A stretch of 64,000 nucleotides of DNA from Sphingobacterium allocomposti. GTDB lineage: Bacteria > Bacteroidota > Bacteroidia > Sphingobacteriales > Sphingobacteriaceae. Positions 47,332 to 56,003 of this stretch are shown here, piece by piece. Location of the stretch: contig NZ_VNHX01000004.1 in the NCBI RefSeq assembly GCF_008124885.1, positions 124,001-188,000 on the forward strand, read 5' to 3'. A model generated the notes under the pieces. The model made no database searches. It was not told the DNA's origin and saw only the letters and a list, made by a program, of their open reading frames with translations. The position numbers and the translations under genes are program-made. How positions within the stretch are numbered: position 1 is the stretch's first letter; every line of letters begins with the position of its first letter.

Positions 47332-47943
47332 CTAGATAATGGGAAACAAACGTGTTTCTACCTCTATATGTCGAAAGGAGCGAAGCCGCTCGAAAAATAT
47401 ACTGTTGGCCCTAGAGGATCCGTGCTGTTCGATTAAGTAGGGAACGATCACCGTTTGACGTCGCAGACGGATCTTGTAATATCCGAAAAGTGTACCTCTG
47501 TTTTTTTGAACTGATTTTACTTCTGACACACCGATCGGGTCGTTTAGAAGGTTGAAATACAGGGTCTCCTGCTGAATGTATTGTACTATTACGTTATCTG
47601 TTGTCGGATCGAAATATATACGTTGGTTCCGCACGGTCTTCACATGGTTGGTCAATACGATTAACTGGCCAATTAAATAAAGACTTAGGGGCAGCGCAAT
47701 CCACAATATTTTGATTTTCATGCCGAGGATGAGCACCAAAAAGAACAGGCCAATTCCAATGCCGACTGTCCATAAGGTATTGCGGGTAACCCGAGCCAGT
47801 ATCTGGGGGGAAGTATCCAGATGGGTATAACTGTTTGGCTTGGCTGATTTAATTAGCCCCCCGGCGTCCTTTCTGAGGAAAAGCCGCCTTGACAGAAAAT
47901 AAAACAATATAGCACATAAAGCTATTATCAACAGGATCTTCAT
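47332..47943 (-). CDS. Membrane protein of unknown function
   Basis: 203 aa. A hydrophobic helix at residues 2-18, then two close helices at about 58-98 (VGIGIGLFFLVLILGM and LWIALPLSLYLIGQLIVL), followed by a soluble C-terminal part rich in beta strands (IYFDPTTDNVIVQYIQ, GYYKIRLRRQTVIVPYL), which might be a small PH-like fold. No family was recognised. It begins 6 bp after panB on the same strand, so it is co-transcribed with it, though no functional link to pantothenate is evident. Confidence 0.75.
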   Translation of the reverse strand: MKILLIIALCAILFYFLSRRLFLRKDAGGLIKSAKPNSYTHLDTSPQILARVTRNTLWTVGIGIGLFFLVLILGMKIKILWIALPLSLYLIGQLIVLTNHVKTVRNQRIYFDPTTDNVIVQYIQQETLYFNLLNDPIGVSEVKSVQKNRGTLFGYYKIRLRRQTVIVPYLIEQHGSSRANSIFFERLRSFRHIEVETRLFPII

Positions 47944-47949
47944 GTGGCG

Positions 47950-48765
47950 CTAGTACTGTTCAGATTCATTGGGATAATCACCGGACTTTACGTCGGCAAC
48001 ATATTTTGCAGCGGCATCCACAACGTCACTGTACATGTTCATATAACGTCTGAGGAATTTCGGTTTAAAATCTTTGGTGTACCCCAGCATGTCGTTCACG
48101 ACCAAAACCTGTCCATCGCATCCGTTGCCAGCGCCTATCCCGATGGTCGGTATACGCAACGACTGCGAGACCTCCTGCGCCAAGGCTGCCGGAATCTTTT
48201 CGAGAACGACGGCAAAGCAGCCTGCGTCCTGCAGAGCTAAGGCATCCGACTTTAATTTCGCCGCTTCCTCTTCCTCCTGTGCGCGCACCCCAAAAGTGCC
48301 AAACTTATTAATGGCTTGAGGCGTAAGCCCCAGGTGCCCGCACACCGGAATTCCGGCGTGGATAATTTTTTTTATGTTATCTAAAATTTCGACGCCTCCT
48401 TCCAGCTTCAGGGCGTGGGCACCGGACTCTTTCATCATGCGCACTGCCGCTTTAAAGGCGTCGTCAGCAGATCCTTGATATTCGCCAAATGGAAGGTCGA
48501 CCAATACGAGCGCTCTCTTTGCACCCCTCACCACCGCACTGGCATGATAAATCATATGGTCCAACGTGATAGGTAGCGTGGTTTCATAACCGGCAAAAAC
48601 GTTTGCAGCAGAGTCCCCAACCAGCAGAACATCCGTACCGGCCTCGTCCAAAGCTTTTGCCGTAGAGAAGTCATAAGCCGTCAGCATACTGATCTTTTCG
48701 CCCTGTTGCTTCATGGAAAGGATCGTATTTGTTGTTACACGTTTGATAAGTTTGTTTACAGACAT
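47950..48765 (-). CDS. panB: 3-methyl-2-oxobutanoate hydroxymethyltransferase
   Basis: 271 aa from ATG at 48763-48765; the longer frame extends through the promoter and is rejected. The barrel signature MLTAYDFSTAKALDEAGTDVLLVGDS includes the Mg-binding Asp; VLVDLPFGEYQGS, ALKLEGG, GHLGLTPQ and the catalytic Glu in VLEKIPAALA are present, with IGIGAGNGCDGQVLVVNDMLG. It adds a hydroxymethyl group from methylene-tetrahydrofolate to 2-oxoisovalerate, the first step to pantothenate and CoA. panC/panD are not in the window. Confidence 0.97.
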   Translation of the reverse strand: MSVNKLIKRVTTNTILSMKQQGEKISMLTAYDFSTAKALDEAGTDVLLVGDSAANVFAGYETTLPITLDHMIYHASAVVRGAKRALVLVDLPFGEYQGSADDAFKAAVRMMKESGAHALKLEGGVEILDNIKKIIHAGIPVCGHLGLTPQAINKFGTFGVRAQEEEEAAKLKSDALALQDAGCFAVVLEKIPAALAQEVSQSLRIPTIGIGAGNGCDGQVLVVNDMLGYTKDFKPKFLRRYMNMYSDVVDAAAKYVADVKSGDYPNESEQY

Positions 48766-48785
48766 TTTCGACGTTTTAGAATAAG

Positions 48786-48814
48786 CAAAACTACCAAAAA
48801 ACTTATAGAACCAA
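48786..48814 (-). promoter_or_regulatory. Promoter of panB
   Basis: On the minus strand TAGTTTTG (complement of 48786-48793) fits TAnnTTTG, and TTGG (complement of 48811-48814) lies 17 bp upstream as a -33 candidate. Confidence 0.55.
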
Positions 48815-48889
48815 GACACAAGGTTGAATAGTTTGAAAATGTCGTCCCGGCGGCTAGGCGCATGGCTTAACTTTCTCGCCTTTATTTTG

Positions 48890-48897
48890 TACTTTTG
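48890..48897 (+). promoter_or_regulatory. Bacteroidota -7 box upstream of the RluA-type gene
   Basis: TACTTTTG ends five bases before the ATG at 48903, so the message would be leaderless or nearly so. Confidence 0.55.
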
Positions 48898-48902
48898 CAG
48901 CT

Positions 48903-49646
48903 ATGCAGGAGAACGACAATCGTTTATTTAAGTTTCCAAAATTTCAGGATTTAATCATTTTTGAGGACGATAATCTCATCGTTATTAACAAGCCTCCTTT
49001 TGTAGCTTCCTTGGACGACCGCACCGGAGGCGAGGTAAACATACTTCGGCTTGCTAAAAAATATCATGCCGACGCGCAGGTCTGCCATCGGCTCGATAAA
49101 GATACCTCGGGGATTTTACTTATCGCAAAAAATCCCGAAACGTATAGATTGGTATCGATCGAATTCGAACGGCGACGCGTGAACAAAGTTTATCACGCCA
49201 TCATCGGGGGGACGCACACGTTCAACGAACTTATGGTGGACTTACCGATACTGAACCAAGGGAATAAAAATGTGTCGATCGATCGTATCAATGGCAAGGT
49301 AGCCCAGACCGTCTTTAATTCTATTCAGTACTTCAAACATTTTACATTGGTGGAATGCAGGCCGATAACCGGCCGTATGCACCAGATCCGTATCCATCTG
49401 GCAACACAGCACGCCGCGATTGTTGGCGACACCATGTATCGCGGTAAGCCCGTATATCTTTCGCAGATCAAAAAGAGGGGTTTCACCATGTCAAAAGATC
49501 AAGAGGAGCTGCCTATTATGAAACGCTTCGCGTTACACGCAAGGGCCGTGCAATTTACTATCGATGGAACAGTGTACGCATTTGAAGCCCCTTATCCCAA
49601 AGACTTTGCTACGCTGTTAAAGTTGCTGGAGAAATTTGATTCATAA
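48903..49646 (+). CDS. RluA-family RNA pseudouridine synthase
   Basis: 247 aa. The catalytic block CHRLDKDTSGILLIAKNP contains the active-site Asp; VINKPPFVASL precedes it, and ECRPITGRMHQIRIHLATQHAAIVGD with MYRGKP follows, as in RluA/RluD. No S4 domain is present at the N-terminus. It isomerises specific uridines in rRNA or tRNA. It is the first gene of a compact run with a TlpA-like thioredoxin (13 bp downstream) and pyrF (5 bp further). Confidence 0.95.
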   Translation: MQENDNRLFKFPKFQDLIIFEDDNLIVINKPPFVASLDDRTGGEVNILRLAKKYHADAQVCHRLDKDTSGILLIAKNPETYRLVSIEFERRRVNKVYHAIIGGTHTFNELMVDLPILNQGNKNVSIDRINGKVAQTVFNSIQYFKHFTLVECRPITGRMHQIRIHLATQHAAIVGDTMYRGKPVYLSQIKKRGFTMSKDQEELPIMKRFALHARAVQFTIDGTVYAFEAPYPKDFATLLKLLEKFDS

Positions 49647-49659
49647 AGGACGACGTGGT

Positions 49660-50262
49660 ATGGTTGATGTTGATAAGAAGAAAATAAGACGGATAATAAA
49701 AAACCTAGCGGTGGCCGCACTTATTCTTGTGCTCGTACTGCCCGCTGGCCGTATATGGGTGCAAAGAGGGCTGATGAAGATCGGATTGTTCCGGCCGGAT
49801 TTAGAACAGCCAAAGGAGGGTTCCCAAACACCGTCGGCCGTCGGCCATACCGCACCGGAAGTCACTTTTCTGAACAATGAAGGGAATACCGTCAGGGTGT
49901 CGGATCTAAAAGGTAAAGTTGTTTTTCTTAACTTTTGGGCCACCTGGTGCCCCCCATGTAAGGCCGAAATGCCCTCTATCCAGATCTTAAAGGACAAATT
50001 TAAGGGGAACGGCAATGTCGTGTTTTTGTTGGTGGAGATAGAAGGTGAGAGACAGAAGGCCCAAATGTTCATGGAACAGGGAAATATGGATTTACCGGTG
50101 GTCTATCCCCAAAGTGATATCCCGCCCGAATGGCTGGGACAGTCTATCCCCACGACAGTTATCTTAAATAAAGAGGGACGTGTTGCGGCGCGCCACGAAG
50201 GGATGGCTGACTACTCGCGGACAGAAGTCTCCAACTTTATCACAGAGCTACTTAACAAATAA
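49660..50262 (+). CDS. TlpA-like membrane-anchored thiol-disulfide oxidoreductase
   Basis: 200 aa from ATG at 49660; the upstream TTG overlaps the previous gene and is less likely. One N-terminal membrane helix (about residues 16-33) anchors a periplasmic thioredoxin domain: [20 protein letters not shown], the active site [15 protein letters not shown] (CPPC) and the cis-Pro loop [10 protein letters not shown]. It probably reduces periplasmic disulfides, for example in cytochrome maturation or stress. It is tightly packed between the pseudouridine synthase and pyrF. Confidence 0.92.
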   Translation: MVDVDKKKIRRIIKNLAVAALILVLVLPAGRIWVQRGLMKIGLFRPDLEQPKEGSQTPSAVGHTAPEVTFLNNEGNTVRVSDLKGKVVFLNFWATWCPPCKAEMPSIQILKDKFKGNGNVVFLLVEIEGERQKAQMFMEQGNMDLPVVYPQSDIPPEWLGQSIPTTVILNKEGRVAARHEGMADYSRTEVSNFITELLNK

Positions 50263-50267
50263 CTTAT

Positions 50268-51101
50268 ATGACCAGAGCGGAACTAATTCGCCAAATCAAG
50301 CTGAAGAGGAGTTTTCTTTGTATCGGATTAGATACAGATTTAACGAAGATCCCGCAACATTTGCTGGATGACGAGGATCCCATTTATTCGTTTAACAAGG
50401 CTATTATCGAGGCTACCGAAGATCTTTGTGTCGCCTATAAACCCAATATCGCGTTCTACGAATGCTATGGCGTAAGGGGATGGCAATCCTTACAAAAGAC
50501 CTGGCAGGCGCTGCCTAAAGACTGTTTGGGAATTGCCGACGCCAAACGTGGCGATATCGGAAATACGTCGAGAATGTACGCGCAGGCGTTTTTTGATGAG
50601 AACGTCTCGGGGCTAGGATTTGACGCATTAACCATTGCACCCTATATGGGACATGATTCTGTTACCCCTTTTTTAACTACGGAAGGTAAATGGGCGGTCG
50701 TGCTGGCCTTGACCTCAAACCCTGGAAGCATGGACTTCCAGAATTTTAAAAATGCCGAAGGGGTGCAGCTATTCGAATATGTCCTGGATAAGGTCAGCAA
50801 CTGGGGATCCATAGAAAACACCATGTTTGTTGTTGGAGCCACACGGGGCGACGCCTTTATCAAGGTCAGAGAACATGCGCCCGACCACTTTCTGTTGGTT
50901 CCGGGAGTTGGGGCCCAAGGAGGCTCGTTGGCCGACGTATGCCGGTATGGGATGAACCGTGATTGTGGGCTCCTTGTCAATAGTACCAGAGCTGTTATCT
51001 ATGCTTCTAGCGGCAGAGACTTCGCGGAAAAAGCCAGGGAGGAAGCGCTGAAGCTGCAGCAGGAGATGGAGGCGGAGCTGCAGAAGGCAGGCATTATTTA
51101 A
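50268..51101 (+). CDS. pyrF: Orotidine 5'-phosphate decarboxylase (type 2)
   Basis: 277 aa, the longer type 2 subfamily. The catalytic tetrad lies in [14 protein letters not shown] (D91, K93, D96); [14 protein letters not shown] at the N-terminus and [14 protein letters not shown] (phosphate loop) match. It forms UMP from OMP in the last step of pyrimidine synthesis. It starts 5 bp after the TlpA-like gene. Confidence 0.96.
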   Translation: MTRAELIRQIKLKRSFLCIGLDTDLTKIPQHLLDDEDPIYSFNKAIIEATEDLCVAYKPNIAFYECYGVRGWQSLQKTWQALPKDCLGIADAKRGDIGNTSRMYAQAFFDENVSGLGFDALTIAPYMGHDSVTPFLTTEGKWAVVLALTSNPGSMDFQNFKNAEGVQLFEYVLDKVSNWGSIENTMFVVGATRGDAFIKVREHAPDHFLLVPGVGAQGGSLADVCRYGMNRDCGLLVNSTRAVIYASSGRDFAEKAREEALKLQQEMEAELQKAGII

Positions 51102-51218
51102 GGAGCAGGCATCAACAATTGTCAGGTGCTCACGGCTATTGGCTACCATGCTGTTGCGAAAGTTTTTTCATAGAAGCAATTTGGCACAATAATTATGATA
51201 TTAGGCTGATAGAAAACT

Positions 51219-51968
51219 ATGGGGATCAGAACACTATATTTTGTCGGCCTGGCTGCTGTTTCGTTTTTTGCTTCTTGCAGCTCTCTGTATATGCCCAACG
51301 TGCCGGCGACTCCTATGTTTAGGGAGCAGGGCGAAGCGTATGTGGCAGCACATGTTAATGCAAAAGGAAACCTTAGTGGAAATGCAGGAGTAGCCTTGGG
51401 TAGGCATGTCGCGGTCATCGCCAACGGATCCTATATCGACAGGGGAGGTGAAAGTAGCAATCAGCTTTTTAAACAGCACCTTATAGAGGGCGGACTCGGA
51501 TATTTTACAAAAATAGGTAAGGAAAAGCGACAGGTTTTAGAGGTTTATGCCGGTTATGGTGTCGGTTCGTCGGCTGAGATAGAACGACGGGCAACTACAA
51601 TAGGAATGGAACCTGTAGAGAGCCGGAACATGGAGTTCGACAAAATTTTTGTCCAGCTGAATTATTCTTCGACGAATAGGAAAAAGATAAACCTATTTGG
51701 AAAACGGCGGAATCTAAATTATGGCACAGCCATACGTGCTAGCAGGGTGGCGATGAAAGATTTCACGATCGACGGAATGGCAAGCCAGCCAGAAGAGGCG
51801 CTGTTTATAGAACCGCTCTTCTTTACCCGTATGGAATTGAACAGAGGCTTTCAGCTCCAGTATACAAACGGATTCAATTTTAATGTGGTAGATAATACGT
51901 ATCTCAAAGCGGGAAACGCGGTTTTTACACTCGGAGTCACGTATAACTTTACAAAGAGCAGGAAATGA
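51219..51968 (+). CDS. Lipoprotein of unknown function, probable barrel-like fold
   Basis: 249 aa. Signal with lipobox FFASC at residues 16-20. The body has alternating beta-type strands (AYVAAHVNAKGNLSGNAGVA, VLEVYAGYGVGSSAEI, NAVFTLGVTYNFT) and ends in an aromatic-rich strand, like small outer-membrane beta-barrels, yet it carries a lipobox. No family was recognised. It is followed after 82 bp by another lipoprotein gene on the same strand. Confidence 0.72.
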   Translation: MGIRTLYFVGLAAVSFFASCSSLYMPNVPATPMFREQGEAYVAAHVNAKGNLSGNAGVALGRHVAVIANGSYIDRGGESSNQLFKQHLIEGGLGYFTKIGKEKRQVLEVYAGYGVGSSAEIERRATTIGMEPVESRNMEFDKIFVQLNYSSTNRKKINLFGKRRNLNYGTAIRASRVAMKDFTIDGMASQPEEALFIEPLFFTRMELNRGFQLQYTNGFNFNVVDNTYLKAGNAVFTLGVTYNFTKSRK

Positions 51969-52050
51969 GATCGAGCGGTCTCGTCTGTGGGCCGCGGAGC
52001 TGGACAACCGATCCGCAAGCGAGCGGATATAAAGTAACAATATAGATAAC

Positions 52051-52671
52051 ATGGATAAATATTCAAATATGAGACGGATTAAGATAGTGTCGGCCTTCGT
52101 GGCTGTACTCGCGGTTTTTATTTTAGGAGGCTGCGCCATTAACAGAAACCAGGTGGAAGCTTTGGCAAAATGCGATTATACGGTGGAATCGCTGCAGGAC
52201 GTAAGATTAGCAGGACGGGTGATAGACAATTTCGCCGGCCCGGATGGCGTCAACCTGTCTGCTCTTCCGGGTGTCGCCCTCGCTATGTTGCGGAAAGACC
52301 TGCCACTTGAAGCCCGCATTAATATGAAGGTGAGTAACCCGACAACCACAAGGGCTGCGATCAACTCGTTCAAATACCTGATAGAAATACAGGGCAAGCC
52401 CCTGTTCGAAGGAACCGTTAATCAAAACCTGAACCTAAACACCGGCGAGAGTACAGTCGTTCCGCTGACCTTCAAAGCAAATATCTTCGGTACAGCTCAG
52501 GAAAGAGGACTCGAAAACGTGCTTAACGAAATTTTTACGCGGCAGGGCGAAGGTTTCTTAGTCCTCAAAATAAAGCCGTCAATTAGAATCGGGAACAGCA
52601 ACATTTACTATCCCGGTTATATTACCGTTGACCGGAATCTGGCCAAAGGGATCGGTAAACTGGTTATGTAG
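52051..52671 (+). CDS. Lipoprotein with LEA type 2/WHy-like domain
   Basis: 206 aa; a second ATG at 52069 gives the tidier signal (RR, hydrophobic core, LGGC lipobox with Cys about residue 28 of the longer form). The rest resembles the LEA-2/WHy beta-sandwich: a run LEARINMKVSNPTTTRAAIN, then FKYLIEIQGKPLFEG and NLNTGESTVVPLTF. Such domains are found in stress and secretion proteins; no activity is known. Both this gene and the preceding lipoprotein face the PagL-like gene. Confidence 0.7.
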   Translation: MDKYSNMRRIKIVSAFVAVLAVFILGGCAINRNQVEALAKCDYTVESLQDVRLAGRVIDNFAGPDGVNLSALPGVALAMLRKDLPLEARINMKVSNPTTTRAAINSFKYLIEIQGKPLFEGTVNQNLNLNTGESTVVPLTFKANIFGTAQERGLENVLNEIFTRQGEGFLVLKIKPSIRIGNSNIYYPGYITVDRNLAKGIGKLVM

Positions 52672-52682
52672 TTATGCCCAAT

Positions 52683-52720
52683 TTCAGACCATGCGCCGCC
52701 AAGTGGGGGCGTGGTCTGAA
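52683..52720. terminator. Hairpin between convergent lipoprotein and PagL-like genes
   Basis: TTCAGACCA at 52683-52691 pairs with TGGTCTGAA at 52712-52720; the inner GC-rich segment can extend the stem. There is no clear T-run. Confidence 0.5.
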
Positions 52721-52781
52721 CCAAGTAGAGATAGCGGACACCTGCATACCGGTCGACCCGCCCGCCCGCCGGCGCCGCCGA

Positions 52782-53918
52782 TTAGTTCCGGTTGAAGGTG
52801 TATCCCACCGTCCACTCGATAAAATCAGCCTTTCCTTTATGGGCTTTAATGGATATGCCGGCGTTGAGGTCTTTGTAAACATAATATCGGGCGCCTGCAC
52901 GTAGAAAGATCCGTTCTATCTCGCCGTTAAAATATTGCTTATGAAGGTAGTAGCCTATATTTCCATTTAGCACGAGATTTCTGTTCAGGACGTGCACGAG
53001 ATAAAAAGACGGTCCTCCGGAAAGCTTTGCGCTGAGCTTGCCTTTGTCTTCTCCGGCGATCTCATCATTGTTCCCCGACGACGAATAAAAGACGTCGAAG
53101 CCACCGCCCATACGCCACTTGTGAGAAACATGTTTGCTGGCGTAGGCACTGACAGTTGTTTTGAAGAAGCGGCGGTCGCGGTCCCGCTCGAGCTGTTTCC
53201 AGCCTACACCATAGTTGATATGATATAAGATGTTGTCGGGATACGGGGTTACTTTCGTTTTGTCGGGCAAAACTGAACTGCCGTTAGGCTGGTAAGTTAT
53301 CGAAGCGGTTACCGGTATAAGATTCACACCCTTGTTTGGCAGCTTTAACGCTCCATTAGAAAAATGATGGAAAGCCAGGCCTATTCCTGCCCGCCAATTG
53401 GGGTTAATCTTATATACCGACCGTATACCGAGATCAATGAACACATTATTCCTGGCGCCGATAACCAGGTTGAGCGGGTTGGTGTCTTCGTTGTACGGGT
53501 TAAAATTGCCCGATATGCCCAGGCCAATCCGGTAGTCAAACCCCCAGCGCCGATTGCTGAGGTTGCCGAAGGGCGACTGTACGAATCCATACACCGCGTA
53601 AGGACTGCCGATAATGTCGGTATTGAATGTGCTTGCATAGAAACCGATGCCGTATACGGGATTGTTGTAGAGTGTGAAATACTGATCGTCGGAGTGTTGG
53701 ATTTTCCAGCCGACTTTTAGATTCACGCCGTTGTAATAGGCGCTTTGGAAAGTTGTCCGTCTTATTTCTTTGGAAGCCAGAATACCGCCATTTTCCACTT
53801 CCACCTCAATAATAAGCGGGTTTTTTGCCGGTCGATCATTTTTCAACGTATCCACCTGTGCCTGGAGCTGCGTCAGCATAAAGAAAATAAAAGAGAATAT
53901 TAACGTATTTTTTTTCAA
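52782..53918 (-). CDS. PagL-like lipid A 3-O-deacylase / acyloxyacyl hydrolase
   Basis: 378 aa from TTG at 53916-53918; no ATG is available before the signal peptide (residues 1-20, cut after LQAQ). The catalytic motif of PagL is visible as AFHHFSNGALKLPNKG (His and Ser in HFSN), preceded by strands typical of an eight-stranded barrel. The protein is longer than enterobacterial PagL, with an N-terminal extension and about 130 extra C-terminal residues, as in other Bacteroidota members. It would trim lipid A acyl chains in the outer membrane. Confidence 0.85.
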   Translation of the reverse strand: MKKNTLIFSFIFFMLTQLQAQVDTLKNDRPAKNPLIIEVEVENGGILASKEIRRTTFQSAYYNGVNLKVGWKIQHSDDQYFTLYNNPVYGIGFYASTFNTDIIGSPYAVYGFVQSPFGNLSNRRWGFDYRIGLGISGNFNPYNEDTNPLNLVIGARNNVFIDLGIRSVYKINPNWRAGIGLAFHHFSNGALKLPNKGVNLIPVTASITYQPNGSSVLPDKTKVTPYPDNILYHINYGVGWKQLERDRDRRFFKTTVSAYASKHVSHKWRMGGGFDVFYSSSGNNDEIAGEDKGKLSAKLSGGPSFYLVHVLNRNLVLNGNIGYYLHKQYFNGEIERIFLRAGARYYVYKDLNAGISIKAHKGKADFIEWTVGYTFNRN

Positions 53919-53937
53919 AGTTGCTATGGAATATGTA

Positions 53938-53945
53938 TAATTTTG
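53938..53945 (+). promoter_or_regulatory. Bacteroidota -7 box upstream of the AEC transporter
   Basis: TAATTTTG matches TAnnTTTG and lies 55 bp before the ATG at 54000. Confidence 0.5.
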
Positions 53946-53999
53946 GCCGCAAAGTTATTAAATTTTGGGAAAGGGTGGAGGTATAACCCGATTATTAAG

Positions 54000-54911
54000 A
54001 TGGCCAATTTTATTATCATTGTTTTTTGCCTGCTCTCGGGGTATATTCTGCGGATTTCCAAGGTCGTTAAACCGGATGGTTTTAAGGCTATTAATTCCTG
54101 GATAATTTATATAGGTTTGCCGGCTACCTCATTTTATTATCTTCCCGACTTAAAATGGGACCACACGTTGTCGCTCTGCGTCATATTGCCCTGCTTTATC
54201 TTACTCGGGGCCATCGTTTTTATTAAAGGGGTCGGAAAGCTGCTGCAGTTGTCGAGGCGCACAACGTATACGCTGATGCTGGTCTCCGGCTTTAGCAATA
54301 CCTCGTTTGTCGGATTTCCTTTAGTTGCGTCTTACTTTGGCGAAGAATATATTAAATGGGCTATTATCAGCGATCAGACAACCTTTTTTTTGCTGGCATC
54401 GGTAGGCACGGTAATCGCCCTACAGGGCTCCGGCGGGGCACGTTCATCTGTCCCTGTATCGTATATCCTGCGGCGGGTGCTTACATTCCCACCCTTTGTA
54501 GGGTCGGTGTTAGCCCTCTCGTTGTCCTCGGTAGTCGATTTTTCAGGTCTGCAGCCGCTGTTCGCACAGCTATCGGCGACGGTATCGCCGCTGGCACTCT
54601 TCTCCATCGGTATGCAGCTGTCGTTTAACTTTTACCGCTCAGAGGTTGCCGTGATGGCGTTGTCACTATTGTACAAACTTTGCCTCGGCCCCGGTACACT
54701 GATTCTCGCCACCTATCTTCTCGGCTACAGCGGGCGGATAGCTCAAGTGGCAAATTTTGAGATGGCCATGCCAACGCTGGTGTCGACAAGCCTGCTTTTA
54801 CAGGAGTTCCGCCTAAATGCCAAACTGGGAAATTCAGTCATAGGCATGAGCATTGTAGTAGGCTTATTTTCAACGTGGTTAGCTTATCAGCTTATTCACG
54901 TCCTTTTGTAA
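54000..54911 (+). CDS. AEC-family transporter
   Basis: 303 aa from ATG at 54000, giving a hydrophobic first helix; the longer TTG frame begins within the promoter box. About ten membrane segments in two halves, with SGFSNTSFVGFPLVASYFG (the conserved NTGFxGxP-type motif) and a C-terminal FEMAMPTLVSTSLL. Members export or import auxin-like acids, malate or malonate in other organisms. The substrate is not predictable here. An inverted repeat TTGTAAAA/TTTTACAA (54920-54950) follows the stop. Confidence 0.9.
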   Translation: MANFIIIVFCLLSGYILRISKVVKPDGFKAINSWIIYIGLPATSFYYLPDLKWDHTLSLCVILPCFILLGAIVFIKGVGKLLQLSRRTTYTLMLVSGFSNTSFVGFPLVASYFGEEYIKWAIISDQTTFFLLASVGTVIALQGSGGARSSVPVSYILRRVLTFPPFVGSVLALSLSSVVDFSGLQPLFAQLSATVSPLALFSIGMQLSFNFYRSEVAVMALSLLYKLCLGPGTLILATYLLGYSGRIAQVANFEMAMPTLVSTSLLLQEFRLNAKLGNSVIGMSIVVGLFSTWLAYQLIHVLL

Positions 54912-54993
54912 CTTGATTGTTGTAAAAGATGCTTAGTGTATTTTTTACAATATATTTTCTATATTTAGTACCGATTTATAAAAATCTAGATTG

Positions 54994-55977
54994 ATGACTA
55001 CAAACTTTGTAAAAAAAGGGGCCGTGGTTTTTTCATTGCTCGTAGCTAACCTTCTTTCCTCTGCACAGACCCGGCATGAGCGCTATGTTCAAAAGCTCGA
55101 CGGGACCAATCTTGCATTTTCGATGGAAGCAATTCCAGGAGGTGAGTTCATGATGGGAAGTGATAAGGGACAGAAAGACGACGAAAAACCCGTACATAAG
55201 GTGAAACTGGATCCATTTTGGATGGGGACATACGAAGTTACGTGGGACATATATGAACCTTTCGTGTATAAAGATCTGGAAGTGACCCAGTCGGTCGACG
55301 GAAAGGTGGCGCCTGAGGTAGACGCCGTAACGCGTCCGACCAAGCCGTACCTCGATATGACCTTTGGTATGGGGAAGGAGGGGCATCCGGCATTGGCCAT
55401 GACGCATTATAATGCTATCCAGTTTTGCAAATGGCTGTACACCCGGACTGGGGTGTTTTATCGTCTTCCGACGGAAGCAGAATGGGAGTATGCCTGCCGT
55501 GCCGGTTCAACGACTGAATATTACTTTGGAGACGATGCCTCCCGCGTGGAAGAGTATGCGTGGTTTGCGGATAACAGCGGCGGCGAAACAGCGCCTGTTG
55601 GTAAGAAGAAACCCAATGCCTGGGGATTATACGACATGATGGGAAACGTAGCAGAATGGACCTTCGACCAGTATATCCCCGATTTTTATAAACAGTATTC
55701 GGGCAAGGTGGCCGACAATCCCGTAGCGGTCCCCACAACCTTGTATCCGCATAGCGTGCGTGGAGGATCCTTCGAAAGCAAAGCCGAAGACCTTCGTTCT
55801 GCGGCAAGAATGGCGTCAGATCCTTTTTGGAAGCAGCTAGATCCGCAGATACCCAAGTCGAACTGGTGGTTTCCAGAGGCGCCGTTTGTCGGACTGCGGC
55901 TCGTTAGGCCGTTAAACCCGCCGTCCCATGAAGAAATCATGGCGTATTATGACAAGGCACCCATAAAAGACTTCTGA
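54994..55977 (+). CDS. Exported SUMF1/formylglycine-generating-enzyme-fold protein without the Cys pair
   Basis: 327 aa from ATG at 54994. Signal peptide residues 1-24 (cut near SSAQ). The SUMF1 fold is clear: IPGGEFMMGSD, DEKPVHKV, MGTYEVTWDIYEPF, RLPTEAEWEYACRAGSTTEY and YDMMGNVAEWTFD. In active formylglycine-generating enzymes the RGGSW segment is followed by two copper-binding cysteines. Here residues 256-272 (RGGSFESKAEDLRSAAR) contain none, so sulfatase activation is unlikely. It heads the oxidoreductase cluster, 26 bp before the next gene. The fold may serve binding or an unknown activity. Confidence 0.9.
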   Translation: MTTNFVKKGAVVFSLLVANLLSSAQTRHERYVQKLDGTNLAFSMEAIPGGEFMMGSDKGQKDDEKPVHKVKLDPFWMGTYEVTWDIYEPFVYKDLEVTQSVDGKVAPEVDAVTRPTKPYLDMTFGMGKEGHPALAMTHYNAIQFCKWLYTRTGVFYRLPTEAEWEYACRAGSTTEYYFGDDASRVEEYAWFADNSGGETAPVGKKKPNAWGLYDMMGNVAEWTFDQYIPDFYKQYSGKVADNPVAVPTTLYPHSVRGGSFESKAEDLRSAARMASDPFWKQLDPQIPKSNWWFPEAPFVGLRLVRPLNPPSHEEIMAYYDKAPIKDF

Positions 55978-56003
55978 TTGATAAATTATAATACCTAAAA
56001 CTG

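Noticed and set aside
54920-54950. Terminator or operator formed by TTGTAAAA and TTTTACAA
   Set aside because: Only 8 bp, A/T-only except one G/C pair, with a 15-base loop; too weak to call, mentioned in the AEC entry.
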